From Oscillospiraceae bacterium (GTDB lineage: Bacteria > Bacillota > Clostridia > Oscillospirales > CAG-272): 61,975 nt of DNA. A program made the translations under genes and the position numbers. The notes beneath the pieces were generated by a model. That model saw only the letters and a program-made list of their open reading frames with translations, made no database searches and had not been told where the DNA came from. Numbering within the stretch: the first letter of the stretch is position 1; the number at the start of each line of letters is the position of its first letter. Below, piece after piece: positions 26,016-32,510 of the stretch. The stretch covers positions 1-61,975 of the forward strand of contig SVTQ01000011.1 in assembly GCA_015063695.1 (NCBI GenBank), written 5' to 3'.

Positions 26016-27473
26016 ATGTTAAAGACTATAAAGAGAATGGCGGCGCTTTTAACCGTCCTTGCTATCCTTCTTGCAATGATGCCGTCGGTATTTTCCGTGC
26101 CTGTAGGCGCATACGACTACATAGCATACGGAATAGACGTCTCCAAATGGCAGAAGACCATTGACTGGGATGCGGTGAAAAGCACGGGAGTTGACTTCGT
26201 AATTCTCAAGGTGGGAAGCACCAAGGGAATGGACGAGTACTTTGAGTTCAATTATCTCGGCGCAAAGAGCCGCGGCCTTAACGTCGGAGCTTACTATTAT
26301 ACATACGCAATGAGCGAAGCGGAAGCGGCGGCAGAGGCCGAGACCCTTGTTTCGTGGATAAAGGGAAAGACCTTTGAATATCCTATTTACTTCGATATAG
26401 AAGACCCCTCTCAGGAGGTCCTTTCCAAACAGACAAGAACTAACATGTGTATCGCATTCAACACCGTTCTTGAAAACAACGGTTATTTTGCCGGAATCTA
26501 CTCCAGCAAGTCGTGGCTCAACAGCAGCCTTGACAGAGCGACGCTTTCTGCAAAATACGCGATCTGGGAAGCATCCTGGAGAAATTCGGGACAGGCTGAT
26601 ATAGATAAGAGCGCAGACTGTCAGATGTGGCAGTACAGCGCGACGGGAAGCGTTTCCGGTATATCAGGTAACGTTGATATGGACGTTTCCTATGTGAACT
26701 ATCCCGAGATAATAAAAAGAGTTGGGCTCAACGGCTTCGCAAAGGGAAGCGTTGCCTCTACGGTGCGTGCCTATTATACCACCACGGCATCCTCTCTCAA
26801 CGTGAGAAGCGACCCTTCAACGGATCACGGCGTTGTTACCTCCGTTTCACAGGGTACGACGGTTCTCGTTCTTGATGCAAACTCTGCGGGAACATGGGTC
26901 AAGGTCAAGATAGGAAGTACGGTAGGCTGGCTCAGTGCAAAGTATCTTACTTTAAGTACTCCCGTGCCCGTGGAATATACTGTCAGTTATGACATGGGAA
27001 TTTCGGGTATTTCGGCTCCGCAGAGCGTAAAGCTTGCCTACGGCGGGGTGACGGCGGCTTCAAACGTTTCCGCTCCCTCGGGCTACGCCTTCAAGGGATG
27101 GAACGTCAAGAGGGCCTCCGACGGCTTGTGGTATACCGGAAACGGTTGGAGCCAAGGCGGTAAGGCGCTTATTGGTGCAGGCACTAAGATAGCTCTTGAT
27201 GAAAAATTCGTTTCAGTCGAGGCAGGAAACGACACCTACATGCTGACTGCCGTATGGGAGAGTGTTACAACATATGGGGACGTCAACGGTGACGGTGACG
27301 TTAATGCCAAAGATCTGATGTCGGTCAGAAAATACCTTGTGGGCGAAGCAACTCTGAACAACATCGGCGCAGCTGACGTTGACGGAAACGGAACCGTAGC
27401 GCTTAAAGACGTTCTGTATCTCAAAATGTATCAGAAGGGGCTTATAAGCAGCTTCCCCGCAGAGGAGAAATAA
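26016..27473 (+). CDS. Secreted GH25 lysozyme with SH3, InlB-like and dockerin modules
   Basis: A 485-residue secreted muramidase. Signal peptide residues 1-32 (ending VPVGAYD). GH25 domain about 35-225: GIDVSKWQ with Asp41 and YFDIEDPS with Asp127/Glu129 as the acidic pair. A bacterial SH3 domain follows (about 253-305, LNVRSDPSTDHG), then an InlB-like beta repeat (YTVSYDMGI..., FKGWNVKRASDG) and a C-terminal type I dockerin-like pair: DVNGDGDVNAKDLMSVRKYL and DVDGNGTVALKDVLYLKMY. Dockerins bind cohesins, anchoring enzymes to scaffolds or the surface; no cohesin is in the window. Likely acts in wall turnover or attack on neighbours. Confidence 0.92.
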   Translation: MLKTIKRMAALLTVLAILLAMMPSVFSVPVGAYDYIAYGIDVSKWQKTIDWDAVKSTGVDFVILKVGSTKGMDEYFEFNYLGAKSRGLNVGAYYYTYAMSEAEAAAEAETLVSWIKGKTFEYPIYFDIEDPSQEVLSKQTRTNMCIAFNTVLENNGYFAGIYSSKSWLNSSLDRATLSAKYAIWEASWRNSGQADIDKSADCQMWQYSATGSVSGISGNVDMDVSYVNYPEIIKRVGLNGFAKGSVASTVRAYYTTTASSLNVRSDPSTDHGVVTSVSQGTTVLVLDANSAGTWVKVKIGSTVGWLSAKYLTLSTPVPVEYTVSYDMGISGISAPQSVKLAYGGVTAASNVSAPSGYAFKGWNVKRASDGLWYTGNGWSQGGKALIGAGTKIALDEKFVSVEAGNDTYMLTAVWESVTTYGDVNGDGDVNAKDLMSVRKYLVGEATLNNIGAADVDGNGTVALKDVLYLKMYQKGLISSFPAEEK

Positions 27474-27538
27474 TCACTTGAATTTGTTAAAATTGTCGGG
27501 CAGGTTTTCGTCCGACGGAAAAATAAAGAGGTAAACAA

Positions 27539-29761
27539 ATGAAAAACAGAAAAGGCTTACTCAGAAGAGCGCTGTGTCTCTTGATGGCGGCAGTAATGCT
27601 TTTGCCCGTTTTCGCAAACTTTGACTTAACTGTTGAAGTTCACGCGGCAACGCAGAATCAGATGAACATAGTTGCACGTGCCGACTACATGTACAATATC
27701 ACTTGGGTCTGCAAGAAGACGGTTTCAGGCTGGAAGAATAACTACACTTACTATGAAGGCTCGACCTACAGAATTCCTTACGCTTGGCCCGTAACGGCAG
27801 GTAAGTGGGTACCTTACGGTATTTCCGTCGAGGACTTTCTTGCGGCAACAACTGACCCGAACAGTGATTTTTACACAAAGCAGTCCTATTACACCGGTAA
27901 CACAGGTTCTTACTCTACATACTACGGAAACGACTGCTCCACCTTCGTTTCCTTCTGCTGGGGACTTTCCTTAAGACAGACGACTTCTTCGCTTCCCAAC
28001 GTTTCCACACTTATCGGTAACGATGATGGTAAAGTAACAACTGCAAACGTCAACAACTTTCTTCAGCTTGGTGATGCGCTCGACTATTCGGGAAGCCACG
28101 TTGTTCTCGTAACGGACATCGTTTACAACAGCGCGGGCGCAATTACGTCTATTGAAATCACAGAACAGACGCCTCCTCAGCTCAAGAGAAGCACCTATAC
28201 TGTTGCATCTCTTGTTTCCAAGTACGGTGCAAATTATAAGATCTACCGTTACGAGGGAACAGTTGCGGCAGCTCCCGATGCACCTTCCGCGTCAATAAAC
28301 CCCGACGATTATACCGTTCCTACAGCAGATATCTCCTACACAGCAGGTTCTACGATGCCCTCAGGCTCAACGGTATACTGGGTTCAGGCGGTCCTTTACC
28401 ATCTGGGCTACGATATCGACGTTGACGGTAAGTTCGGAAGCGGCTCTTCGGGAACGGTTGCACAGTTCCAGAGCGACTACGGTCTTACGTCAAACGGTGT
28501 TGTAAACGCTGAAACAAGAGCTATGCTCATTAAGTGCTGGACAAATAACAGAGGTTACTATACTGTTACCGCATCCTCTCTTAACATCCGCGCAGGAGCG
28601 GGTACCTCCTACGACAAGGTAACCTCCGCAACCAACGGTCAGCAGGTTGCCGTAATAGGCTTCAATGCCGACAAATCCTGGGCTAACGTCATTGTGAACG
28701 GAGTTGTCGGTTGGTGCAGTATGCAATATCTCCGTTTCGACAAGCTCTTTAACTATACAGTATCCTATAATCCCGACAGAACGGATGCGGCAGGAACTAT
28801 GACCGCCGCAACGAAAAAGGCGTACAGTCAGTACACAGTTCTCGGCTCCGACGTGACGGCAAGCGGCGCAACTCTTAAGGGCTGGTGGCTCTTCAGAGCA
28901 TCCGACCTGTCATGGTACGTTGACGGCACGGGATGGGTTGCAGATGCCAACATCGGCGCTTATACGAGAAAGCTCTTTACTCCGGGCGCAAAGTTCTCCC
29001 TTGATGAATCTATGCTGAATATGGCGGCTCCCGACGACGGATATATTCTCTATGGCGTATGGGAAGCAAAGGAAATACCTCTCGGTGTTTATAAAGTTAC
29101 CGCAGGTAACCTCAATATGAGAGCTGAGTCCAATGCAAGCTCGGCGATCCTGACAGTTCTTGCAAACGGCGACGAGGTTCAGGTCATCGGCTGCAATGAA
29201 GCAAAAACATGGGTAAACATCTTATTCGGTCAGTACAAGGGCTGGGTAAACGTGAAGTATCTTGAATACGTAAGAGATTTTCAGTATACGGTAAATTACA
29301 GCGCAGACCTTGATGGAGCATCCTCTCCTGCTTCTGTTGTTCTTTCAAAAAACGGAACAACGTCCGTTGCGGGAGCGACTGCCGAGGGCTACACTCTTGA
29401 CGGCTGGTACGTTCAGAGAGCCTCCGACAGCGCATGGTGGAACGGCTCAGGCTGGACTGCTGACGAGGCTTCAAAGGCTCTTATGATTCCCGGCACTTCC
29501 TTCGGGGCAACTGATGCCAATATAGGCGCGGCAGGCGATGATGCCTTCACGTTCCACGGAGAATGGACTTCCGAAGTGTTCGCAGGCGACATTAACGGCG
29601 ACGGCGACATAAACGCCCGCGACTCCATGATAATCAGAAAGTATCTTGCATCTTCAAGAGACCTTACAGATGAAGAATTTGCAAGAGCAGATATTGACGG
29701 CAACGGTGAAATCAACAGTAGGGACAGCCTTGCTATCAGAAAGATCATCGCAGGGGTATAA
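27539..29761 (+). CDS. Secreted peptidoglycan amidase/peptidase with PG-binding, SH3 and dockerin modules
   Basis: A 740-residue secreted modular protein. Signal peptide residues 1-37. The catalytic module (about 40-240) looks like an NlpC/P60-CHAP papain fold: GNDCSTFVSFCWGL with Cys133 and SGSHVVLVTDI with His187. Next come a PG_binding_1 domain (about 280-340, WVQAVLYHLGYDIDVDGKFG), an SH3 domain (about 343-400), an InlB-like repeat, a second SH3 (LNMRAESNASSAIL, about 520-575), a second InlB-like repeat and a C-terminal dockerin (DINGDGDINARDSMIIRKYL; DIDGNGEINSRDSLAIRK). The layout repeats that of the GH25 protein just upstream. The exact bond cut is unknown. Confidence 0.87.
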   Translation: MKNRKGLLRRALCLLMAAVMLLPVFANFDLTVEVHAATQNQMNIVARADYMYNITWVCKKTVSGWKNNYTYYEGSTYRIPYAWPVTAGKWVPYGISVEDFLAATTDPNSDFYTKQSYYTGNTGSYSTYYGNDCSTFVSFCWGLSLRQTTSSLPNVSTLIGNDDGKVTTANVNNFLQLGDALDYSGSHVVLVTDIVYNSAGAITSIEITEQTPPQLKRSTYTVASLVSKYGANYKIYRYEGTVAAAPDAPSASINPDDYTVPTADISYTAGSTMPSGSTVYWVQAVLYHLGYDIDVDGKFGSGSSGTVAQFQSDYGLTSNGVVNAETRAMLIKCWTNNRGYYTVTASSLNIRAGAGTSYDKVTSATNGQQVAVIGFNADKSWANVIVNGVVGWCSMQYLRFDKLFNYTVSYNPDRTDAAGTMTAATKKAYSQYTVLGSDVTASGATLKGWWLFRASDLSWYVDGTGWVADANIGAYTRKLFTPGAKFSLDESMLNMAAPDDGYILYGVWEAKEIPLGVYKVTAGNLNMRAESNASSAILTVLANGDEVQVIGCNEAKTWVNILFGQYKGWVNVKYLEYVRDFQYTVNYSADLDGASSPASVVLSKNGTTSVAGATAEGYTLDGWYVQRASDSAWWNGSGWTADEASKALMIPGTSFGATDANIGAAGDDAFTFHGEWTSEVFAGDINGDGDINARDSMIIRKYLASSRDLTDEEFARADIDGNGEINSRDSLAIRKIIAGV

Positions 29762-29777
29762 GTTTTCAGTATCAGAG

Positions 29778-29823
29778 AAGGGGATGTAAAAAACTCGTCA
29801 GTTTTTACATCCCCTTTGCTTTT
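29778..29823 (+). terminator. Strong terminator after the wall hydrolases
   Basis: AAGGGGATGTAAAAA / TTTTTACATCCCCTT, 8-base loop, then TGCTTTT. Confidence 0.9.
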
Positions 29824-29862
29824 CGAAAACGGCTTTTCTTTCCATTAATATTTATATAGGGG

Positions 29863-29891
29863 TTGAAAAAGATATTTTTATGTGTTACAAT
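29863..29891 (+). promoter_or_regulatory. Promoter of the parvulin gene
   Basis: TTGAAA, 17-base spacer, TACAAT. Confidence 0.7.
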
Positions 29892-29935
29892 ACAACGGAT
29901 TTTAAAAAAGAACTATATCGGAGGATATAATAATT

Positions 29936-30679
29936 ATGGATAATAAAATTCTTGCATCCGTTGCGGGTAATCCCATTACCGAAAACGAAGTAAACGAAAT
30001 GATAGCTTCCATGGGTCAGAGAGGCAGAGCCTACAACACTCCCGAGGGAAGAGAAGCTATTCTCGATCAGCTTATTAACAGAGCGCTCCTTCTTCTTGAT
30101 GCAAAGAAGAACCTTTTTGAAAGAGAGCCTGCTTTCAAGGAACAGCTCGCAAAGCTCAAGGAAGAGCTTCTTGCAAACTACTGCGTTGAAAAGGTCATCT
30201 CCGAGGTTAAGGTAACCGATGCAGAGGCTAAGACCTATTTTGAAGAGCACAAGGAAATGTTCGTTTCCGAAGGCACCGTTAACGCTTCTCACATTCTCGT
30301 TGAAGACGAAGAAAAGTGCGCCGCTGTTCTTGCAGAAATCAATGCAGGCGAGCTCTCCTTTGAAGATGCTGCCGCAAGGTACAGCTCCTGCCCCTCCAAG
30401 GAAGCAGGCGGCAACCTTGGTGACTTCGGCCGCGGTCAGATGGTTCCCGAATTCGAAAACGCCGCTTTTGAGATGGAAGAGGGCGAGGTAAAGGGTCCCG
30501 TTGTAACTCAGTTCGGCTGCCACATCATAAAGCTCAACAAGAAGAACGCTCCCCGTGAGTACGCTTTTGAAGAGATCGCTCCTCAGCTTAAGGAACAGCT
30601 TCTCCGCGATAAGCAGCAGAAGGCTTACCAGAGCAAGGTAAATCAGCTTAAGATCATGTATATGGTCGATAAGTTTTAA
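29936..30679 (+). CDS. Parvulin-type peptidyl-prolyl isomerase, cytosolic
   Basis: A 247-residue protein with a helical SurA/PrsA-like N-terminal region and a parvulin PPIase domain at about residues 115-205: VNASHILVEDEEKC, LSFEDAAARYSSCPSKEAGGNLGDFGRGQMVPEFENAAF and GPVVTQFGCHIIKL carry the family's His, Phe and Met positions. Unlike PrsA there is no signal peptide or lipobox, so it should stay in the cytoplasm. Strong GGAGGAT ribosome site and its own promoter. Confidence 0.88.
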   Translation: MDNKILASVAGNPITENEVNEMIASMGQRGRAYNTPEGREAILDQLINRALLLLDAKKNLFEREPAFKEQLAKLKEELLANYCVEKVISEVKVTDAEAKTYFEEHKEMFVSEGTVNASHILVEDEEKCAAVLAEINAGELSFEDAAARYSSCPSKEAGGNLGDFGRGQMVPEFENAAFEMEEGEVKGPVVTQFGCHIIKLNKKNAPREYAFEEIAPQLKEQLLRDKQQKAYQSKVNQLKIMYMVDKF

Positions 30680-30712
30680 TTGAGAGGATAAAGTTTTATA
30701 CAGGCTTTGATC

Positions 30713-30889
30713 TCCTCATCCACCGCTCCGCGGTCCCCCTTCTCCGCTGGAGAAGGCTATCAGAAGGGTGCGGTTTTATTATAAAGAGATGATATAACAA
30801 CAGATGACTTCTCCGTTAATTTGCAAAAAGCGACCGACAGTTGCCTTCTCCGGCGGGAGAAGGTGGCGCTGAAAGCGACGGATGAGGCG
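30713..30889. repeat. Inverted pair of CTTCTCC/GGAGAAGG elements
   Basis: The left copy (30713-30756) reads TCCTCATCCACCGCT, then CCCTTCTCCGCTGGAGAAGG. The right copy (30843-30889) is its diverged inverse, CCTTCTCCGGCGGGAGAAGG followed by a GACGGATGAGG block. Each has an inner TTCTCC-GGAGAA hairpin. Together they look like the ends of a small non-coding element of about 180 bases, with no gene inside. Confidence 0.55.
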
Positions 30890-30910
30890 TCCGGTTTCTA
30901 AAAACAAAGA

Positions 30911-30945
30911 AATCCCCGATTGCAAGACGCAATCGGGGATTTTTC
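30911..30945. terminator. Perfect-stem terminator
   Basis: AATCCCCGATTGC aagac GCAATCGGGGATT followed by TTT. It closes the stretch after the parvulin gene. Confidence 0.8.
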
Positions 30946-31066
30946 ACCGCACCAACACATTTATTATACCATATTTTCTTGAAATGCGCAAGTCTTTTTG
31001 TTGTGTGAATATACAAAATCTGCGTTTTGAACAGAATAAAACTGTGTATTTTGTACAAAATACATC

Positions 31067-31095
31067 TTGCAAAAGCTATTTTTCTATGGTATACT
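31067..31095 (+). promoter_or_regulatory. Promoter of the candidate large RNA
   Basis: TTGCAA, 17-base spacer, TATACT, the same layout as the gene promoters of this genome. No substantial open frame follows, so the product is probably untranslated. Confidence 0.65.
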
Positions 31096-31759
31096 TTAAT
31101 CACAATAAAGGAGGTACAAACCAATGTACAGTTAAAGCAAAGGTTCAACAAACGCTGAGCACACCGATATAAAATGTGAAAATTGAATATAGATGTGTTT
31201 AAAAATTTGTAATTGCACAGGTGGTAAAAGCCGGTTAACTGAAATCGGATAACAAAGTGCCGGATCGGAATTATCTGAAAGCGGAATATCAAAGATCACC
31301 GGGAAAAATAAACCGTTTTTGCAGAAAGGAATTCAGGTAAGAAAAGTCCTGAGAGATAAACTGCAGTCGAGGTTTGAAAACAAATATAAAATAAATGAAC
31401 TCCCGAATTTGATAAAAGCAAAGATAATTTGAAGTGAAAGAAGTGAAATAACGATTTGGCAACGTTAAGATCTGATCAGTACGGAAACTAAAGAAGTTAA
31501 GATAGTAGATGTGCAGAGAAAAGGAAAGTGCTTAGTGCTTTGGAAATCGGAACCAGAGGAACTCGTCTTTTACGAAAAGCGATATAACCGATACCTATAA
31601 GGTGATAGTAAATTAAAGAATTTTATTAAATAAAACGTGTTTTTGTTTTGAAATTATAGTATACAACAGTATATAAAGCATATAAGAGTAAAGTCGAAAA
31701 AACGTATCGGTAAAGCTTTAAAGTAAAAGATAGACTTAGAAAAACGGAGGATAAACAAA

Positions 31760-31792
31760 TGATGTTAGATATCAAGATCGACCGAAAGTGAC
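31760..31792 (+). CDS. Ten-codon open frame at the 3' end of the candidate RNA
   Basis: ATG at 31760 behind a good ribosome site ACGGAGG (31744-31750) encodes MMLDIKIDRK and stops with TGA inside the first bases of the terminator stem. Translation would run into the hairpin, which would fit an attenuator-like leader peptide or may be chance. Nothing downstream is an obvious target. Confidence 0.3.
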
Positions 31793-31838
31793 CCTTGGCT
31801 GTTTGTAAAGAAAGACAGTCGAGGGTCATTTTCATTTT
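31789..31838 (+). terminator. First terminator of the candidate RNA
   Basis: TGACCCTTGGCTGT (31789-31802) pairs along all 14 bases with ACAGTCGAGGGTCA (31815-31828), using two G-U pairs on the plus strand. TTTTCATTTT follows. Confidence 0.85.
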
Positions 31839-31845
31839 AAAAGCT

Positions 31846-31866
31846 AAAGCCCGAAGGGCTTTTTTG
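31846..31866 (+). terminator. Second, back-up terminator
   Basis: AAAGCCC gaa GGGCTTT followed by TTGTTTT. Confidence 0.7.
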
Positions 31867-31881
31867 TTTTGAAAGAGGTGT

Positions 31882-31960
31882 AGCCTGCGGCTGATGATAT
31901 ACACGCTATGCGTGATGAGATACGCCTTACGGCGATGATATGCCGTTGCTTTCGCAATGG
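31882..31960. repeat. Hairpin array 1 with GATGATATAC linkers
   Basis: Small stem-loops with unrelated stems and a nearly constant linker: AGCCtgcGGCT, ACGCtatGCGT, CGCCttacGGCG and CCGTTGCtttcGCAATGG, joined by GATGATATAC, GATGAGATAC and ATGATATG. The linker is kept and the stems vary while staying paired. It ends beside a terminator hairpin at 31968-31996. Confidence 0.7.
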
Positions 31961-31967
31961 ATAAAAA

Positions 31968-31996
31968 AACGACTTGTCGAAACAAGTCGTTTTTTG
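31968..31996 (-). terminator. Bidirectional terminator hairpin
   Basis: AACGACTTGT cgaa ACAAGTCGTT flanked by A and T runs. On the minus strand it follows a degenerate tRNA-like 3' end. Confidence 0.75.
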
Positions 31997-32062
31997 GAAT
32001 GGGAGTACAAATTCGAACCCTTTTGAAGTTTTGCCCTATATGTTCGAATCCCTACATATTAA
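31997..32062 (-). pseudogene. Degenerate tRNA-like sequence
   Basis: On the minus strand the segment ends in GGGTTCGAAT, then TTGTACTCCCATT and CCA, followed at once by a run of A and a terminator, exactly the layout at the 3' end of the intact tRNA at 32285-32360. The T-loop TTCGAAT is canonical, but the T-stem does not pair well and no matching acceptor 5' strand or anticodon arm can be drawn. It is best seen as a decayed tRNA or a 3' fragment. Confidence 0.35.
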
Positions 32063-32251
32063 ATCAATGCAAAGCATTGTATATCATCAATTTCGGAGAA
32101 ATTGCATATCATCAAGACGAAGTCTTGTATATCATCATTGCGAAAGTGTTTTGATGCACACCTAAAGTTGTGATGAGATACAACAACGGTGTAACCGTAG
32201 TTGATGATATACAGCCTAACGGCTGATGATATGCCATTGCTTTCGCAATGG
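32063..32251. repeat. Hairpin array 2 with ATATCATC / GATGATAT linkers
   Basis: Left half, in inverse orientation: CAATGCaaaGCATTG, AATTTCggaGAAATT and AAGACgaaGTCTT, joined by TATATCATC or CATATCATC. Right half, in direct orientation: a longer AAC...GTT stem with CGGTGTAACCG inside, AGCCtaacGGCT and CCATTGCtttcGCAATGG, joined by GATGATATAC. The final stem and its ATAAAAAA tail repeat those of array 1. Confidence 0.7.
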
Positions 32252-32253
32252 AT

Positions 32254-32284
32254 AAAAAATCCAAGTCCGAAGACTTGGATTTTT
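32254..32284 (-). terminator. Terminator of tRNA-Arg
   Basis: TCCAAGTC cgaa GACTTGGA with A run on one side and T run on the other, beginning directly after the encoded CCA of the tRNA. Confidence 0.85.
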
Positions 32285-32360
32285 TGGCCCGCCCTGAGGG
32301 ATTCAAACCCTCGGCCAACGGAATCGGAATCCGGTACTCTATTCACTGAGCTAAGGGCGG
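32285..32360 (-). tRNA. tRNA-Arg, anticodon CCG
   Basis: A 76-base tRNA with the CCA end encoded. Acceptor CCGCCCT pairs with AGGGCGG, discriminator G. D-arm GCTC-AGTGAATA-GAGT. The anticodon loop TTCCGAT gives CCG, reading CGG (Arg); its stem CCGGA/TCCGT has one C-T mismatch at the top. Variable loop TGGCC; T-arm GAGGG-TTTGAAT-CCCTC. Position 19 is A and position 56 is T, replacing the near-universal G19-C56 pair by A19-U56. A terminator follows at once. Confidence 0.88.
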
Positions 32361-32451
32361 ATGTTATATTATATTACCACAATCATCGGGATAAATCAAG
32401 TGGAAGAAAAAAAGTTTTGGGGTATATTGAATGTAAAAGAAGAGACGAGCC

Positions 32452-32481
32452 TTGACCGTTAAGCGGTGTCTGTGCTACAAT
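32452..32481 (+). promoter_or_regulatory. Promoter of the glycyl radical enzyme gene
   Basis: TTGACC, 18-base spacer, TACAAT. Confidence 0.6.
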
Positions 32482-32510
32482 AAAACTATCAAGAGAACGG
32501 GGGTGAAGAA

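Larger units (their letters stand above)
31102..31838 (+). ncRNA. Candidate large structured non-coding RNA (about 740 nt)
   Basis: A 740-base purine-rich stretch without a convincing protein frame, bounded by a promoter (31067-31095) and tandem terminators (31789-31838, 31846-31866). It can fold into nested helices: GTACA/TGTAC right at the start (31113-31128); ACAC/GTGT enclosing ATAT/ATAT (31161-31198); CCGGATC/GATcaCCGG (31260-31302); and a three-tier domain AAACC/GGTTT, GCAG/CTGC, TCAGG/CCTGA (31310-31375). Smaller stems lie at 31485-31499 and 31563-31575. Two G-U pairs in the terminator stem show that the plus strand is the RNA. Size, lack of frames and tRNA neighbours recall large ornate RNAs such as ROOL or GOLLD, but I cannot confirm class membership from memory of their consensus. 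Confidence 0.55.

Noticed and set aside
30816..31292. A 158-codon minus-strand frame over the candidate RNA promoter
   Set aside because: It spans repeat element, terminator and promoter; composition is biased by A/T-rich non-coding DNA and there is no start signal.
31626..31985. A 119-codon minus-strand frame across the 3' part of the candidate RNA
   Set aside because: It runs through two terminators and the first hairpin array, lacks a ribosome site and shows no family resemblance.
31882..32251. CRISPR array
   Set aside because: The repeated part is only about 10 bases, the variable parts are self-complementary stems rather than spacers, spacing is irregular, and no cas gene is present.
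30680..32510. Integrated phage or genomic island at the tRNA
   Set aside because: No integrase, no phage gene and no direct repeat of the tRNA 3' end could be found; only non-coding elements are present.
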